Positions 1 to 8,152 of a DNA stretch of 40,955 bases are shown in pieces (position 1 is the first letter of the stretch; the number at the start of each line of letters is the position of its first letter). The notes beneath the pieces were generated by a model. That model ran no database searches. It was not told the DNA's origin and saw only the letters and a list, made by a program, of their open reading frames with translations. Source of the stretch: Lentisphaerae bacterium GWF2_57_35. Its GTDB lineage: Bacteria; Verrucomicrobiota; Kiritimatiellia; CAIQIC01; GWF2-57-35. The stretch covers positions 1 to 40,955 of the forward strand of contig MHBK01000005.1 of the NCBI GenBank assembly GCA_001804865.1, read 5' to 3'. A program made the position numbers and the translations under genes.

Positions 1-2371
1 AGGCCAGTTGCAGCGCGCTTCCCAAGCCATCGTCGGCCACCGTTGCATTCAGATCGATCAGGGCGGGCGCTTCCACGATCCGCTCCGGCCCGGCCTGCAC
101 CGTGGGCGCGGCGTTGACCGAAACCGTGAGCGTATCGGCGGCCGACAGATCGCCGTCGCTGACGGTCAAAAGCAAAACGTAGATCCCGGCCGCGCCGAAG
201 GACGCCGTCGTGTTGGAAGCCGTCGAATCCGCAAAAACCACTTCTCCCGGGCCCGAGAGCTTGCTCCAGGCGTAAGAGAGCGTCTCGGAGGAGCCGTCGT
301 CGTCCGAGCCGCGGCCGGCCAGGAGCGCCTGCCTGGGCTCATCGACAAGTTGGTCGGCTCCGGCATCGGCTGTGGGGGCGTCGTTCACCGACTGCACATC
401 GATCGACACCGCCGTAGGAGCCGAATCCAAAAATTCGTCATGAGCTTTAAATGTAAAGCTGTCCACCCCATGAAAGTTGGTTGCCGGAATATAGACGTAA
501 TTCGGCGCTGCCCCCATAAGCCATCCGTTGGCTGGCGTATCAACGACTGTAAATGTCAGGTTATCGCGCTCCACGTCTGTAGCCGTCAAAACAATCCCCA
601 AGGCTTCGTCTTCCCTGGTTGCAAGGGCTTGTTTTTCAGCCATCGGGGCATCGTTCACGGGATGGACCGTCACGGTCACCGTGGCGGTTCGGGAAGACAA
701 GATCCCATCGTTAACCGTAAAGGCAATGATATTTGTGCCATAGAAGTTTAAGGAAGGCGTGTAAATCAAATTGGGGACGGAGCCATTTAAGGCGCCGTTT
801 TCAGGCGGGCCCAACACGGCGTATTCCAGTTCATCGCCTTCAACATCGTACCCCTCAAGGGTAACGATAGCCGTCGCATCTTCATTTATCGTCACCGTCT
901 GTTCACGCGCAACGGGCGCGTCGTTCACGGCTAGAATGACGAGACTAACGGTCGCGGTAGTTGAACAAAGCTCGTTGTCGCATGCAACAAAGTCGAAACT
1001 ATCCAGACCACCATAGTCCGGTGCGGGGGTATAATGCACCCGATTGGACGAGACTTCGCTCAGCACGCCAAAAACCGGCGGGCGCACAATCCGATACGTT
1101 AAGAAAGAGCCTTCAAGATCGGCGCCGCTCAAAACGATTTGGAAGCGATGATCCTCCACATTCGTAATCGACTGAGAGTCCGTCATCGGGGCATCGTTAA
1201 CCGGAAGAACAGTAATGGCAACCTGGGCAGGCGCCGATTCGAGTTGGCCGTCGTGGACTTTAAACGTAAAGCTGTCCGGCCCGTGATAATCGGCGATCGG
1301 CCTATAAGAAATTTGAGGAAACTCTCCAGCGAGCATCCCGTAACTGGGCGGAAGGTCGATCGAATACGACAGAGGATCTCCATCGGCATCCATACCCTGC
1401 AATGAGAAGATTCTGATCCCATCTTCGTCTACCGTGATGGACTGAGGCAAAGCCTGAGGAGGGTGATTCGGATCATTGGCAACGATCTCGACCGTATCGC
1501 TATTCGTAAGTTGCGAATCGGAACCCGTCAGTTGGAGAATATAGTGGCCGGCCGCACTGAACGAAGCCAAAGTTTGAAGAGCGTTGCTTGACGCAAAGGT
1601 CACATCACCCGTGCCCGACGCCTTGGACCACCAAGACTTCAACACCCCGCCCGACGGCAGGCCATCGTCCGTCATGGTTCCCGACAACAGCGCCGGACTT
1701 GGATTCGTGATCACTTGATCGGGGCCCGCCTTTACGACAGGCGCCCGATTTGTTTGCTCGCAACCTGCATAACCGAGAAATCGAGCCGTGATCCGATTTT
1801 GTCCGCTCAGGTCATAGGAAAGAATTCGAAGGCGCGCGAACGCGACAACCCGGTAGTCATGGTTATGACCATGCCCTCGAATCTGATTCCAAACCGGAAC
1901 GGCAATATCGATTGTTTTGAGCACATCCAGGGCTCGTCGCACGTGACGGCTGTTGGAAAGGCCGGCTTTGCCATTGACCCAATCGCCCACGGAAACGTCA
2001 TGGTCTCTGCGGCGATCCGGATTGACATAGGTGTAGCTGTCGCCCGGCGGCGTCAGGCTTTTCACCAGCGTGGGGACACTGGGGCTTCCGGCCCAGGTCA
2101 ACCACCCAAAGTTGCCCGGACGGCTTCCATTCAGGATATCGTCGATCACCATACCCGACGCCAGTCCCTCAAGCGATTGAGCGGATAAAGCAATCGGATA
2201 GAGATGCAGGCCGCCATGCTCATGGCATCCAGAAGAAGAGCCAGAATGGCCTCCGGATTGACCTGAACCGCAAGCCAGAGCGTCTACAATAGCCAGCGGC
2301 GCCAAGAACACAAAAAGTAAAAATCCAGATCGTCGTAAAACACAATTCCCCCAACCCTTAATTAAGCGCAC
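1..2371 (-). CDS. Large secreted cadherin/Ig-like repeat protein (5' part; C-terminus beyond left edge)
   Basis: The open frame runs from a GTG start at 2371 to position 1 without a stop, so only about 790 N-terminal residues are visible. A GAGGGG ribosome-binding sequence lies 8 bases upstream; GTG codons at 2374 and 2380 are in frame and are alternative starts. The protein begins with a basic, hydrophobic signal peptide ending in ALAC, so signal peptidase I or II could cut it. A first domain (about residues 60-210) has motifs such as GNFGW, YTYVNP and VSVGDWV that I associate with surface proteins of PVC bacteria and Chloroflexi. Then come PKD/Ig-like blocks and four or more cadherin-like repeats of about 90 residues, marked by VNDAP linkers, by TxxED/INEDA starts and by Y-x-P...GxDSFTF cores. 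Proteins of this kind act outside the cell in adhesion or matrix building. The substrate or partner cannot be told from the sequence. The identification as a repeat adhesin-like protein is firm; the function is inferred. Confidence 0.85.
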   Translation of the reverse strand, partial: MRLIKGWGNCVLRRSGFLLFVFLAPLAIVDALACGSGQSGGHSGSSSGCHEHGGLHLYPIALSAQSLEGLASGMVIDDILNGSRPGNFGWLTWAGSPSVPTLVKSLTPPGDSYTYVNPDRRRDHDVSVGDWVNGKAGLSNSRHVRRALDVLKTIDIAVPVWNQIRGHGHNHDYRVVAFARLRILSYDLSGQNRITARFLGYAGCEQTNRAPVVKAGPDQVITNPSPALLSGTMTDDGLPSGGVLKSWWSKASGTGDVTFASSNALQTLASFSAAGHYILQLTGSDSQLTNSDTVEIVANDPNHPPQALPQSITVDEDGIRIFSLQGMDADGDPLSYSIDLPPSYGMLAGEFPQISYRPIADYHGPDSFTFKVHDGQLESAPAQVAITVLPVNDAPMTDSQSITNVEDHRFQIVLSGADLEGSFLTYRIVRPPVFGVLSEVSSNRVHYTPAPDYGGLDSFDFVACDNELCSTTATVSLVILAVNDAPVAREQTVTINEDATAIVTLEGYDVEGDELEYAVLGPPENGALNGSVPNLIYTPSLNFYGTNIIAFTVNDGILSSRTATVTVTVHPVNDAPMAEKQALATREDEALGIVLTATDVERDNLTFTVVDTPANGWLMGAAPNYVYIPATNFHGVDSFTFKAHDEFLDSAPTAVSIDVQSVNDAPTADAGADQLVDEPRQALLAGRGSDDDGSSETLSYAWSKLSGPGEVVFADSTASNTTASFGAAGIYVLLLTVSDGDLSAADTLTVSVNAAPTVQAGPERIVEAPALIDLNATVADDGLGSALQLA

Positions 2372-2514
2372 CACCCTCACCCCTCTCCCTGAACAAACAC
2401 TACGAGTTATTATTTTTGTTTGTTTATCACAACGGCTTATCAAATATCCACTTCTATTTATCCCTTACAAATCGTAGGGGTGCATGCGGACAGGCATGTT
2501 TGTCAGGAAAACAC

Positions 2515-2536
2515 GGCGCTCAGCGGAGTGAGCGCC
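2515..2536. repeat. Dispersed hairpin, GGCGCTCA stem
   Basis: GGCGCTCA (2515-2522) and TGAGCGCC (2529-2536) form a perfect 8-bp stem around the hexaloop GCGGAG. The element at 4721-4742 is the reverse complement of this one with a single loop change. Other hairpins at 4401-4450 and 4676-4697 keep the GGAG-type loop but have different stems. Confidence 0.75.
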
Positions 2537-2610
2537 CCACCAACGGCAAAAAGGTAGAGGTCACGGTGCGTTCCTGATTGGACGCCATTCAAGGCGCCGA
2601 TTTGTTGGAA

Positions 2611-2808
2611 TCAATCTTTGCTCCGTCCCAGACATCGTAATATGGCCTCAATTTGAAGAGGCTCTTCAAAAACAAGGGATCGGGGACATTTTTGGCCGCA
2701 TTTAAGGCGGGCAGATTGAAGAATCGGTCCTCTCGTTGAAGTCGACTCACCCCATCCTGCTCTTTGATCGATACTATTCATCGTACGGGCCGAACCCTTG
2801 CTGTTCAT
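2611..2808 (-). CDS. Possible small protein, unrecognised
   Basis: This 65-codon frame has a near-ideal ribosome-binding site: AAGGAG lies 6 bases before the ATG at 2808. The product is basic and cysteine-containing and shows no signal peptide, membrane segment or motif that I know. The lower half of its coding sequence looks like ordinary intergenic DNA, so it may be the 5' stump of a decayed gene rather than an intact one. The strong Shine-Dalgarno sequence is the only real support. Confidence 0.25.
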   Translation of the reverse strand: MNSKGSARTMNSIDQRAGWGESTSTRGPILQSARLKCGQKCPRSLVFEEPLQIEAILRCLGRSKD

Positions 2809-3130
2809 GACTTTCTCCTTGGTTGTGATGATTGGATGACGGTCTCGTTCCGCCCACTATCGTTCAAATGGATACTCCCTCAAGCACCGCACCTCCATGA
2901 ACGAATAACCCAGTCGAGACAACGTCATCCTATTATAATAAAGAAATGGGACATCTGGTTTTCCGGAACTTTCTGACGATTAGACAAAAAAGTTTTGTTC
3001 AATGGGTGAGATGCATCTTGATCCTGTTTGACCCTCATCCGGGACCGCCGCATAGTATTGAAGAAGGTAATACGTGGAGTAAACGCAGCCAAGGCGCAGC
3101 AAGGCATACAGGGTTCGCTCGAAAGGAGTC

Positions 3131-4183
3131 ATGAGAACGATCGTTTTACTTATCGCACTGACCGTAACATCCGGCTGTGCCAGTCGGTACCTCTATTATC
3201 CAGACCATCGGGTTTATCAGACTCCACAAGAAAAGGGCTTAAGATTCGAAGCAGTTGACTTCTCCAGCAGCGATGGGACTGCTTTGTCGGGCTGGTTTGT
3301 TCCTGCGACAAGGAAAGCGATCGGCACGATCATCCATTTTCACGGCAATGCGCAGAACATGACGGCGCATTTTTCCTTTGTGGACTGGCTGCCCGCCGAA
3401 GGCTTCAACATCTTTATTTTCGATTATCGCGGCTACGGACGCTCCGGCGGAACGCCGCAACGGCAAGGGCTCCACGACGATTGCATTGCCGCCATCGCCT
3501 ATGTTCAGCAAAGGCCCGACGTCGATCCCGATGCCTTGCTCATCTTCGGACAGAGCCTCGGCGGCGCCCATGCGCTTGCCGTTCTAGGCGAGAAGCGTTA
3601 CAACGGGGTGCAGGCGGTGGCCATCGATTCCGCCTTTTACTCCTATCGTGCGATCGTGCGCGACAAGATCGGGGAGATGCCGATAGCTTGGATTGCAAAA
3701 TGGCCCTTATCCTTCCTCGTGATAAACAACCGATACAGTCCGGGCGCCGTGGTGCAAAAGATATCCCCCACTCCATTGCTTTTGATCCACGGAACCGCCG
3801 ACCAGGTCATTCCCTATCGTCACGCCCAGGCGCTCTTCAAGAAAGCGCGCGAACCCAAAGAGCTTTGGACGATTGAAGGCGGAGCGCATACCGACGCGCT
3901 CACAACTCATGGCGACATCTATCGCAAGCGATTGGCGGAGTTCTTTACGTCTGCGGTTCAGAATAGTAGAACAAGCCATGAGCTGGAGGCAAAAAGGGAC
4001 GAACCCCGCAGGGAGCTGTGGGTGCATCCGGACACGGCCGCAGAAAACACGTACCTGGGGATTAACTTGTCCGTGACGGCTGGAGGCGGGGCCACATGGC
4101 CCCGCTGCCGGGGCGAGGTCGCCTGTCTCTTATACACAAATTCTCCAAGGAATCGGAATCCCTTGCTGTGGGGCTTTTTCTAA
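3131..4183 (+). CDS. Alpha/beta-hydrolase lipoprotein (BEM46/ABHD13-like serine hydrolase)
   Basis: A hydrolase tethered to the envelope. The start is set by AAAGGAG just before the ATG. Residues 1-16 are a lipoprotein signal ending in the lipobox TSGC, with acylated Cys16. The alpha/beta-hydrolase fold follows (about 40-275): HGN at 70-72 for the oxyanion hole, the nucleophile elbow GQSLGG at 140-145 (Ser142), Asp224 in HGTAD, and His253 in GGAH. The catalytic triad is therefore complete. This family usually ends after the C-terminal helix, here near residue 275 (AEFF). The last 75 residues are arginine- and tryptophan-rich, do not resemble the family and run across a GC-rich hairpin (4086-4105), so they look like read-through of formerly noncoding DNA. 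The substrate is unknown; esterase, lipase or peptidase activity are all possible. Confidence 0.88.
   Translation: MRTIVLLIALTVTSGCASRYLYYPDHRVYQTPQEKGLRFEAVDFSSSDGTALSGWFVPATRKAIGTIIHFHGNAQNMTAHFSFVDWLPAEGFNIFIFDYRGYGRSGGTPQRQGLHDDCIAAIAYVQQRPDVDPDALLIFGQSLGGAHALAVLGEKRYNGVQAVAIDSAFYSYRAIVRDKIGEMPIAWIAKWPLSFLVINNRYSPGAVVQKISPTPLLLIHGTADQVIPYRHAQALFKKAREPKELWTIEGGAHTDALTTHGDIYRKRLAEFFTSAVQNSRTSHELEAKRDEPRRELWVHPDTAAENTYLGINLSVTAGGGATWPRCRGEVACLLYTNSPRNRNPLLWGFF
4086..4105. repeat. GC-rich hairpin inside the hydrolase C-terminal extension
   Basis: GCGGGGCC (4086-4093) and GGCCCCGC (4098-4105) pair perfectly around ACAT. Position and form would suit a terminator or dispersed repeat, yet the hydrolase frame reads through it. 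No T-run follows directly. Confidence 0.5.
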
Positions 4184-4249
4184 CCCTGGAAGATTGGCCC
4201 CACGGATGGCAAAGTGGTCCCACGGATAAAAGAGTATGTAGAGAGAGCT

Positions 4250-4337
4250 TTTCCGTGTCATTCCGTGTGTTCCGTGGGCCATTCTTCTTTCTGCAACAAA
4301 GAGGTTCGCCCACGGAATACACGGAATGACACGGAAA
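4250..4337. repeat. 30-nt inverted repeat built from TTCCGTG units
   Basis: The arm 4250-4279 is the reverse complement of 4308-4337 with one mismatch in 30. Each arm is itself three imperfect copies of a TTCCGTGTN unit ending in GTGGGC. The 28-base spacer is T- and A-rich. Transcribed in either direction it would fold into a long hairpin, so it may act as a bidirectional terminator after the hydrolase gene. I have the impression that similar TTCCGTGT strings are scattered through PVC genomes. Confidence 0.8.
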
Positions 4338-4392
4338 GAAGAGAGGGCGTGTTTGTATAAATGGCCCTATCGTAGCTTAAAAATATCTCAGA

Positions 4393-4460
4393 TTTGGGAG
4401 GGTTCCGCTCGGTCGGAACCATCTTCTTTCGGTCGCGACGGAGCGCGACCCTCCAAAATA
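4393..4460. repeat. Cruciform-like pair of inverted hairpin units
   Basis: Two units lie head to head. The first is GGTTCCG (4401-4407) paired with CGGAACC (4414-4420). The second is GGTCGCG (4431-4437) paired with CGCGACC (4444-4450) around ACGGAG. The flanks TTTGGGAGGG on the left and CCCTCCAAAA on the right are also complementary, so the element can form an outer stem with two inner hairpins. Each unit reads roughly TTTGGAGGG followed by a hairpin, in opposite orientation. Confidence 0.75.
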
Positions 4461-4675
4461 CACGTCTTCGTGCAACGGCAACTCTTTGCCGCGATCCAAT
4501 GATTGGAAAAAGTTGGAGTGAATTTTCCAACCATTGGAAAAACCGAATCGGCATTTCATCCTTCGGGGGATGGGCACGCGCGCCCTAAATGGAAGCCCGT
4601 CTTCGGAGAAGCCGGGCCACCAGTTTTGTGACGGCTATTTCAAGAGCGGATGCATCCTGACACTGCCGCAACAGC

Positions 4676-4697
4676 GGACGGCGACGGAGCGCCGTCC
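4676..4697. repeat. Dispersed hairpin, GGACGGCG stem
   Basis: GGACGGCG (4676-4683) and CGCCGTCC (4690-4697) form a perfect 8-bp stem around ACGGAG, the same hexaloop as at 4438-4443. Confidence 0.75.
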
Positions 4698-4720
4698 ATA
4701 CCTTTCATTGCCGTGGGTAG

Positions 4721-4742
4721 GGCGCTCACTCCACTGAGCGCC
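4721..4742. repeat. Dispersed hairpin, inverted copy of the 2515 element
   Basis: GGCGCTCA (4721-4728) pairs with TGAGCGCC (4735-4742) around CTCCAC; read on the minus strand the loop is GTGGAG. It is an inverted copy of the hairpin at 2515-2536. Confidence 0.75.
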
Positions 4743-4810
4743 TTCTTTTCCCCATACAATCCGCGGCAGTGTCAGGATGATCCTTCAAGAACTAGCGGCT
4801 TGCTGGTGGA

Positions 4811-7800
4811 TTGACGGGCCTTCGATCCCGAAGTACGTTCGTTGAGATGAACGGACCACTTGGAACGGCATCGGTTCGGAAAAAAGAGCTGGACTACCTG
4901 GCGGAAAAATTCCGCGAGGGAAGGCTGTGCTATGTCCAGAGCCTGCCGGAGTCGGCGCAGGCGTTCCTGGCGTGGAATTTATGGCGTCATTTCAATCGGC
5001 CGATTTTGTGGCTGGTCGACAGCCCGAAGACGCTGGATCTGTTTTATCGCGATCTGGGCGCACTGGCCGGGGACGCGGCGGAGCGAATGGCATTTTTTCC
5101 GGCGCGCGAATCGCTGCCGGGGCGAGGCAGCGCTCCTCATGCCGACTTGGTCGGCGATCGGCTGAAGACGCTGCAGGATTGTCTTCGTCCGTCCGGGCCG
5201 ACGGTGCTGGCGACCTGCATCCAGGCGATATTCCAACCGGTCCCGACGCCGGCGGCGTTGGATCGGCACGGCGAGACGCTGAAGCTTTCGCAGGAGGTGG
5301 ACCTCGAAGCGTGGGTGGAGCACTTGGCGAAAGCGGGCTACAAGTTCGAGCCGGAGGTGCTGCAAAAGGGACAGGCCTCGAAGCGCGGGGGGGTGGTCGA
5401 CATCTGGCCGCCTACCGAGGATTGGCCGGTACGGCTGGAGTTTTTTGGTCCTACGCTCGATTCGATTCGGACGTTCGATCCGACGGGTCAACGCTCGCTG
5501 GCGCGGCTGGAGTCGATCACGCTGTCGCCGGCGGACGAGGCGGATCTGCTGGGCGAGCAGGCGGAGCGCGACAGCCTTTTGTCCTACCTGCCCGCCGACT
5601 TGCTTTGGGTCTGGGCCGAACCGGAGAGCATTTATCATCATGCAGAGATGTACCGCCATTTGATTCCCGAGGATCAACCGGCCCATGAAGCGGCGCGATA
5701 CGACCGGCTGCGGCTGGAGGTGGGGCGGCGGTTCAAGAGCGGGCAACTGTTCCTGGGTCTGGACAGCCAGCAAGCCGCGCCGGCCTACGAGCTGGATCTG
5801 AAGCCCTGCGAAAGCCTGCCGAACATCGGGGGCAAGAATCTGCACCCGGACAGGCTCGACGAGGCGCGGCGACAGTTCGTGAAGGAGCTGGCCCAGCAGT
5901 CCGGCAAGGGCAGGAAAGTGCATTTCTTTTTCAACACCGAGGGCTCACGCGACCGATTTTTGGAGCAATATCGCGAGGCCATCGAGCTGATCGGGAATCC
6001 CAATATTCATCTGCATCCCCTTTCGGAAGGCTTCGAATGCGCCGGAGCGCGCCTGACCGTGGTGGCCGAGTCGGACTTGTACGGCTTCCGGAAGCGGCTG
6101 CCGGGGCGCTACGAATTGCACGGCAAGAAAGCAGGCCCGGAACGCGTCGCCGGGGCGCGCATCGCCGAGTGGACGGACATCCAGCCGGGGGAGCTGGTGG
6201 TGCATATGGATCATGGCATCGGGAAGTACTTGGGGCTTTACGAAATCGAATTCGACGGACGCAAACAGGAAGTGCTGGCCATCGAATATGCGGAGAAGGC
6301 CCGGTTGTACGTACCCGTTTCGCAGACGCATTTATTGAGCCGGTATGTCGGGGTCGGGCGGCATCGGCCGGAACTGCACGCCCTGGGCGGCAAGCGTTGG
6401 ATCAAGGAGAAGATCGCCGCCGAAAAAGCGGTGCGCGATTTGGCGTCGGCTTTGATCGACACCCAGGCGCATCGCGACGCGCTCGACGGGCATGCCTTTG
6501 CCGCGGACAGCGCCTGGCAGCACGAATTCGAGGCCTCGTTCCCCTACCAGGAAACCGAGGACCAGCGGCGGGCCATCCAGGACACGAAAACGGACATGGA
6601 AAGCAAGCGGCCCATGGACCGCCTGATCTGCGGCGACGTGGGCTACGGGAAGACCGAGGTGGCCATGCGCGCGGCGTTCAAGGCGGTCATGGACGGCAAG
6701 CAAGTGGCGGTGCTCGTGCCGACGACGATCCTGGCCCAACAGCATTACGACACCTTCGCGGAACGGATGGCGGCCTACCCCGTGGCCATCGAAGTGCTCA
6801 GCCGCTTTCGCACGCGCACCCAGCAGGCGGAAACCGTACGCCGTCTGCGGGAGGGCTCGGCGGATATCGTGATCGGGACGCATCGACTGCTGCAGGCCGA
6901 CGTAAAATTCGACGATCTGGGGCTTGTGATCATCGACGAAGAGCAGCGTTTCGGCGTGGCGCACAAAGAACATCTCAAGGAGTTGCGGCAACTGGTCGAC
7001 GTGCTGACCCTGACGGCCACGCCCATCCCCAGGACGCTGTACATGAGCCTGACCGGCGCGAAGGACATGAGCACCATTCAAACCCCGCCGCAAGAGCGCC
7101 TGCCGGTCGAAACGATCGTCACGCAAAACACCGACGAAATCGTACGCGAGGCGACGTTGCGGGAGTTGAACCGCGGCGGCCAGGTGTTTTATCTGCACAA
7201 CCGCGTGATGTCGATTTATGCCGTGCAGGAGCGGCTGAAGAAAATCGTGCCGGAGGCCCGCGTCGAGGTGGGCCACGGGCAGATGCACGAAAACGATCTC
7301 GCCGAGGTCATGCACCGGTTTGTGCGGGGAGAATTCGACATCCTCCTTTGCACGACGATCATCGAAAGCGGCGTGGACATTCCCAACGTGAATACGATCC
7401 TGATCGACCGCGCGGACCGGTTCGGGATGGCCGACCTGTATCAACTCCGGGGACGGGTGGGCCGCTACAAACACCAAGCCTACGCCTATCTGCTCCTGCC
7501 GCGCCACGGGCATTTGTTCGATAACGCGCGAAAGCGCATCGGCGCGATCAAGCGCTACTCGAGCCTGGGCGCGGGCTTCAAGCTGGCCCTGCGCGACCTG
7601 GAAATCCGCGGCGCAGGCAACATGCTGGGCGCGCAACAGAGCGGACACATCGCGGCCATCGGCTTCGATCTGTACTGCCAGCTTCTCCGCCGCACGGTGG
7701 CGGTCCTGAAGGGCGAACAGCCGCCGCCGATCGTCGAGGTGGAGGTCCGCCTGGACTTCCTAGAGCTGTCGCCGGGGCCGGATCTGGAAGACCGCGCCGG

Positions 7801-8140
7801 GATCATTCCTGCGGACTATATCGAAGACGAGAATCTGCGCGTCGGTTTTTACCGCAAGATTGCGTCCTGCGGGACGGAGCAGGACGTCGAGGCGCTTTAC
7901 GAGGAGGCGCGCGACCGCTTTGGCCCCATTCCTGCCGCCTTGGACCGCCTGTTGAAAGCCGCGCGCCTGCGCATCGTCGCCGCCCAAAAGGGGCTCCAGT
8001 CCATCGAGGTGAAGGAAGACAAGGTCATGATGATGCGCCAGGGCGATTACGTGACGAAGGATGGAAAATTCCCGCGCCTGAAAGCTTCCGAGGCGACGAA
8101 GCGAATGAACGAGTTGCTGACAATAGTTCGAGCGCTTTGA
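4811..8140 (+). CDS. mfd: Transcription-repair coupling factor Mfd
   Basis: Mfd is a DNA translocase that removes RNA polymerase stalled at DNA damage and recruits UvrA for nucleotide excision repair. The 1109 residues compare with about 1150 in E. coli. In order there are a UvrB-like N-terminal region without helicase motifs (about 20-340), the CarD-like RNA polymerase interaction domain (about 455-515, with GELVVHMDHGIGKY), the RecG-like motor with Walker A GDVGYGKTE (608-616) and the DEEQ box (709-712), the second motor half ending in QLRGRVGR (near 870-885), and the C-terminal TRCF domain (about 975-1100). The start used is a TTG at 4811; an ATG at 4847 gives a protein 12 residues shorter and is equally possible, since neither has a strong ribosome-binding site. 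The stop is only 12 bases from the stop of the convergent phosphatase gene. Confidence 0.97.
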   Translation: MTGLRSRSTFVEMNGPLGTASVRKKELDYLAEKFREGRLCYVQSLPESAQAFLAWNLWRHFNRPILWLVDSPKTLDLFYRDLGALAGDAAERMAFFPARESLPGRGSAPHADLVGDRLKTLQDCLRPSGPTVLATCIQAIFQPVPTPAALDRHGETLKLSQEVDLEAWVEHLAKAGYKFEPEVLQKGQASKRGGVVDIWPPTEDWPVRLEFFGPTLDSIRTFDPTGQRSLARLESITLSPADEADLLGEQAERDSLLSYLPADLLWVWAEPESIYHHAEMYRHLIPEDQPAHEAARYDRLRLEVGRRFKSGQLFLGLDSQQAAPAYELDLKPCESLPNIGGKNLHPDRLDEARRQFVKELAQQSGKGRKVHFFFNTEGSRDRFLEQYREAIELIGNPNIHLHPLSEGFECAGARLTVVAESDLYGFRKRLPGRYELHGKKAGPERVAGARIAEWTDIQPGELVVHMDHGIGKYLGLYEIEFDGRKQEVLAIEYAEKARLYVPVSQTHLLSRYVGVGRHRPELHALGGKRWIKEKIAAEKAVRDLASALIDTQAHRDALDGHAFAADSAWQHEFEASFPYQETEDQRRAIQDTKTDMESKRPMDRLICGDVGYGKTEVAMRAAFKAVMDGKQVAVLVPTTILAQQHYDTFAERMAAYPVAIEVLSRFRTRTQQAETVRRLREGSADIVIGTHRLLQADVKFDDLGLVIIDEEQRFGVAHKEHLKELRQLVDVLTLTATPIPRTLYMSLTGAKDMSTIQTPPQERLPVETIVTQNTDEIVREATLRELNRGGQVFYLHNRVMSIYAVQERLKKIVPEARVEVGHGQMHENDLAEVMHRFVRGEFDILLCTTIIESGVDIPNVNTILIDRADRFGMADLYQLRGRVGRYKHQAYAYLLLPRHGHLFDNARKRIGAIKRYSSLGAGFKLALRDLEIRGAGNMLGAQQSGHIAAIGFDLYCQLLRRTVAVLKGEQPPPIVEVEVRLDFLELSPGPDLEDRAGIIPADYIEDENLRVGFYRKIASCGTEQDVEALYEEARDRFGPIPAALDRLLKAARLRIVAAQKGLQSIEVKEDKVMMMRQGDYVTKDGKFPRLKASEATKRMNELLTIVRAL

Positions 8141-8152
8141 GAGAACCCCGGC

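Larger units (their letters stand above)
2372..3130. other. Intergenic region between divergent genes
   Basis: About 760 bases separate the left secreted protein (minus) from the hydrolase (plus). The part next to the left gene is AT-rich (2400-2480). A perfect hairpin of the dispersed family lies at 2515-2536. A possible 65-codon minus-strand gene lies at 2611-2808. TATTATAATA at 2931-2940 is its own reverse complement and contains a TATAAT box on both strands, but no convincing -35 partner is visible in either direction. The remaining sequence shows no recognisable gene. Confidence 0.6.
4184..4810. other. Repeat-rich intergenic region upstream of mfd
   Basis: These 627 bases hold no credible gene. 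They contain a 30-nt inverted repeat (4250-4337), a back-to-back pair of hairpins (4393-4460), and two further hairpins (4676-4697 and 4721-4742), which are listed separately. No clear promoter for mfd is visible; transcription may start anywhere after 4745. Confidence 0.6.

Noticed and set aside
8..751. Long plus-strand frame at the left edge
   Set aside because: It is antisense to the cadherin/Ig repeat protein, has an arginine/glycine-rich composition and no domain; the minus strand reads as an obvious protein family.
2931..2940. Bidirectional promoter at TATTATAATA
   Set aside because: A TATAAT box is present on both strands, but no -35 box at 16-18 bases can be seen for either direction.
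6332..7648. 438-codon minus-strand frame inside mfd
   Set aside because: Antisense shadow of the helicase motor region; no domain and histidine/valine-rich composition.
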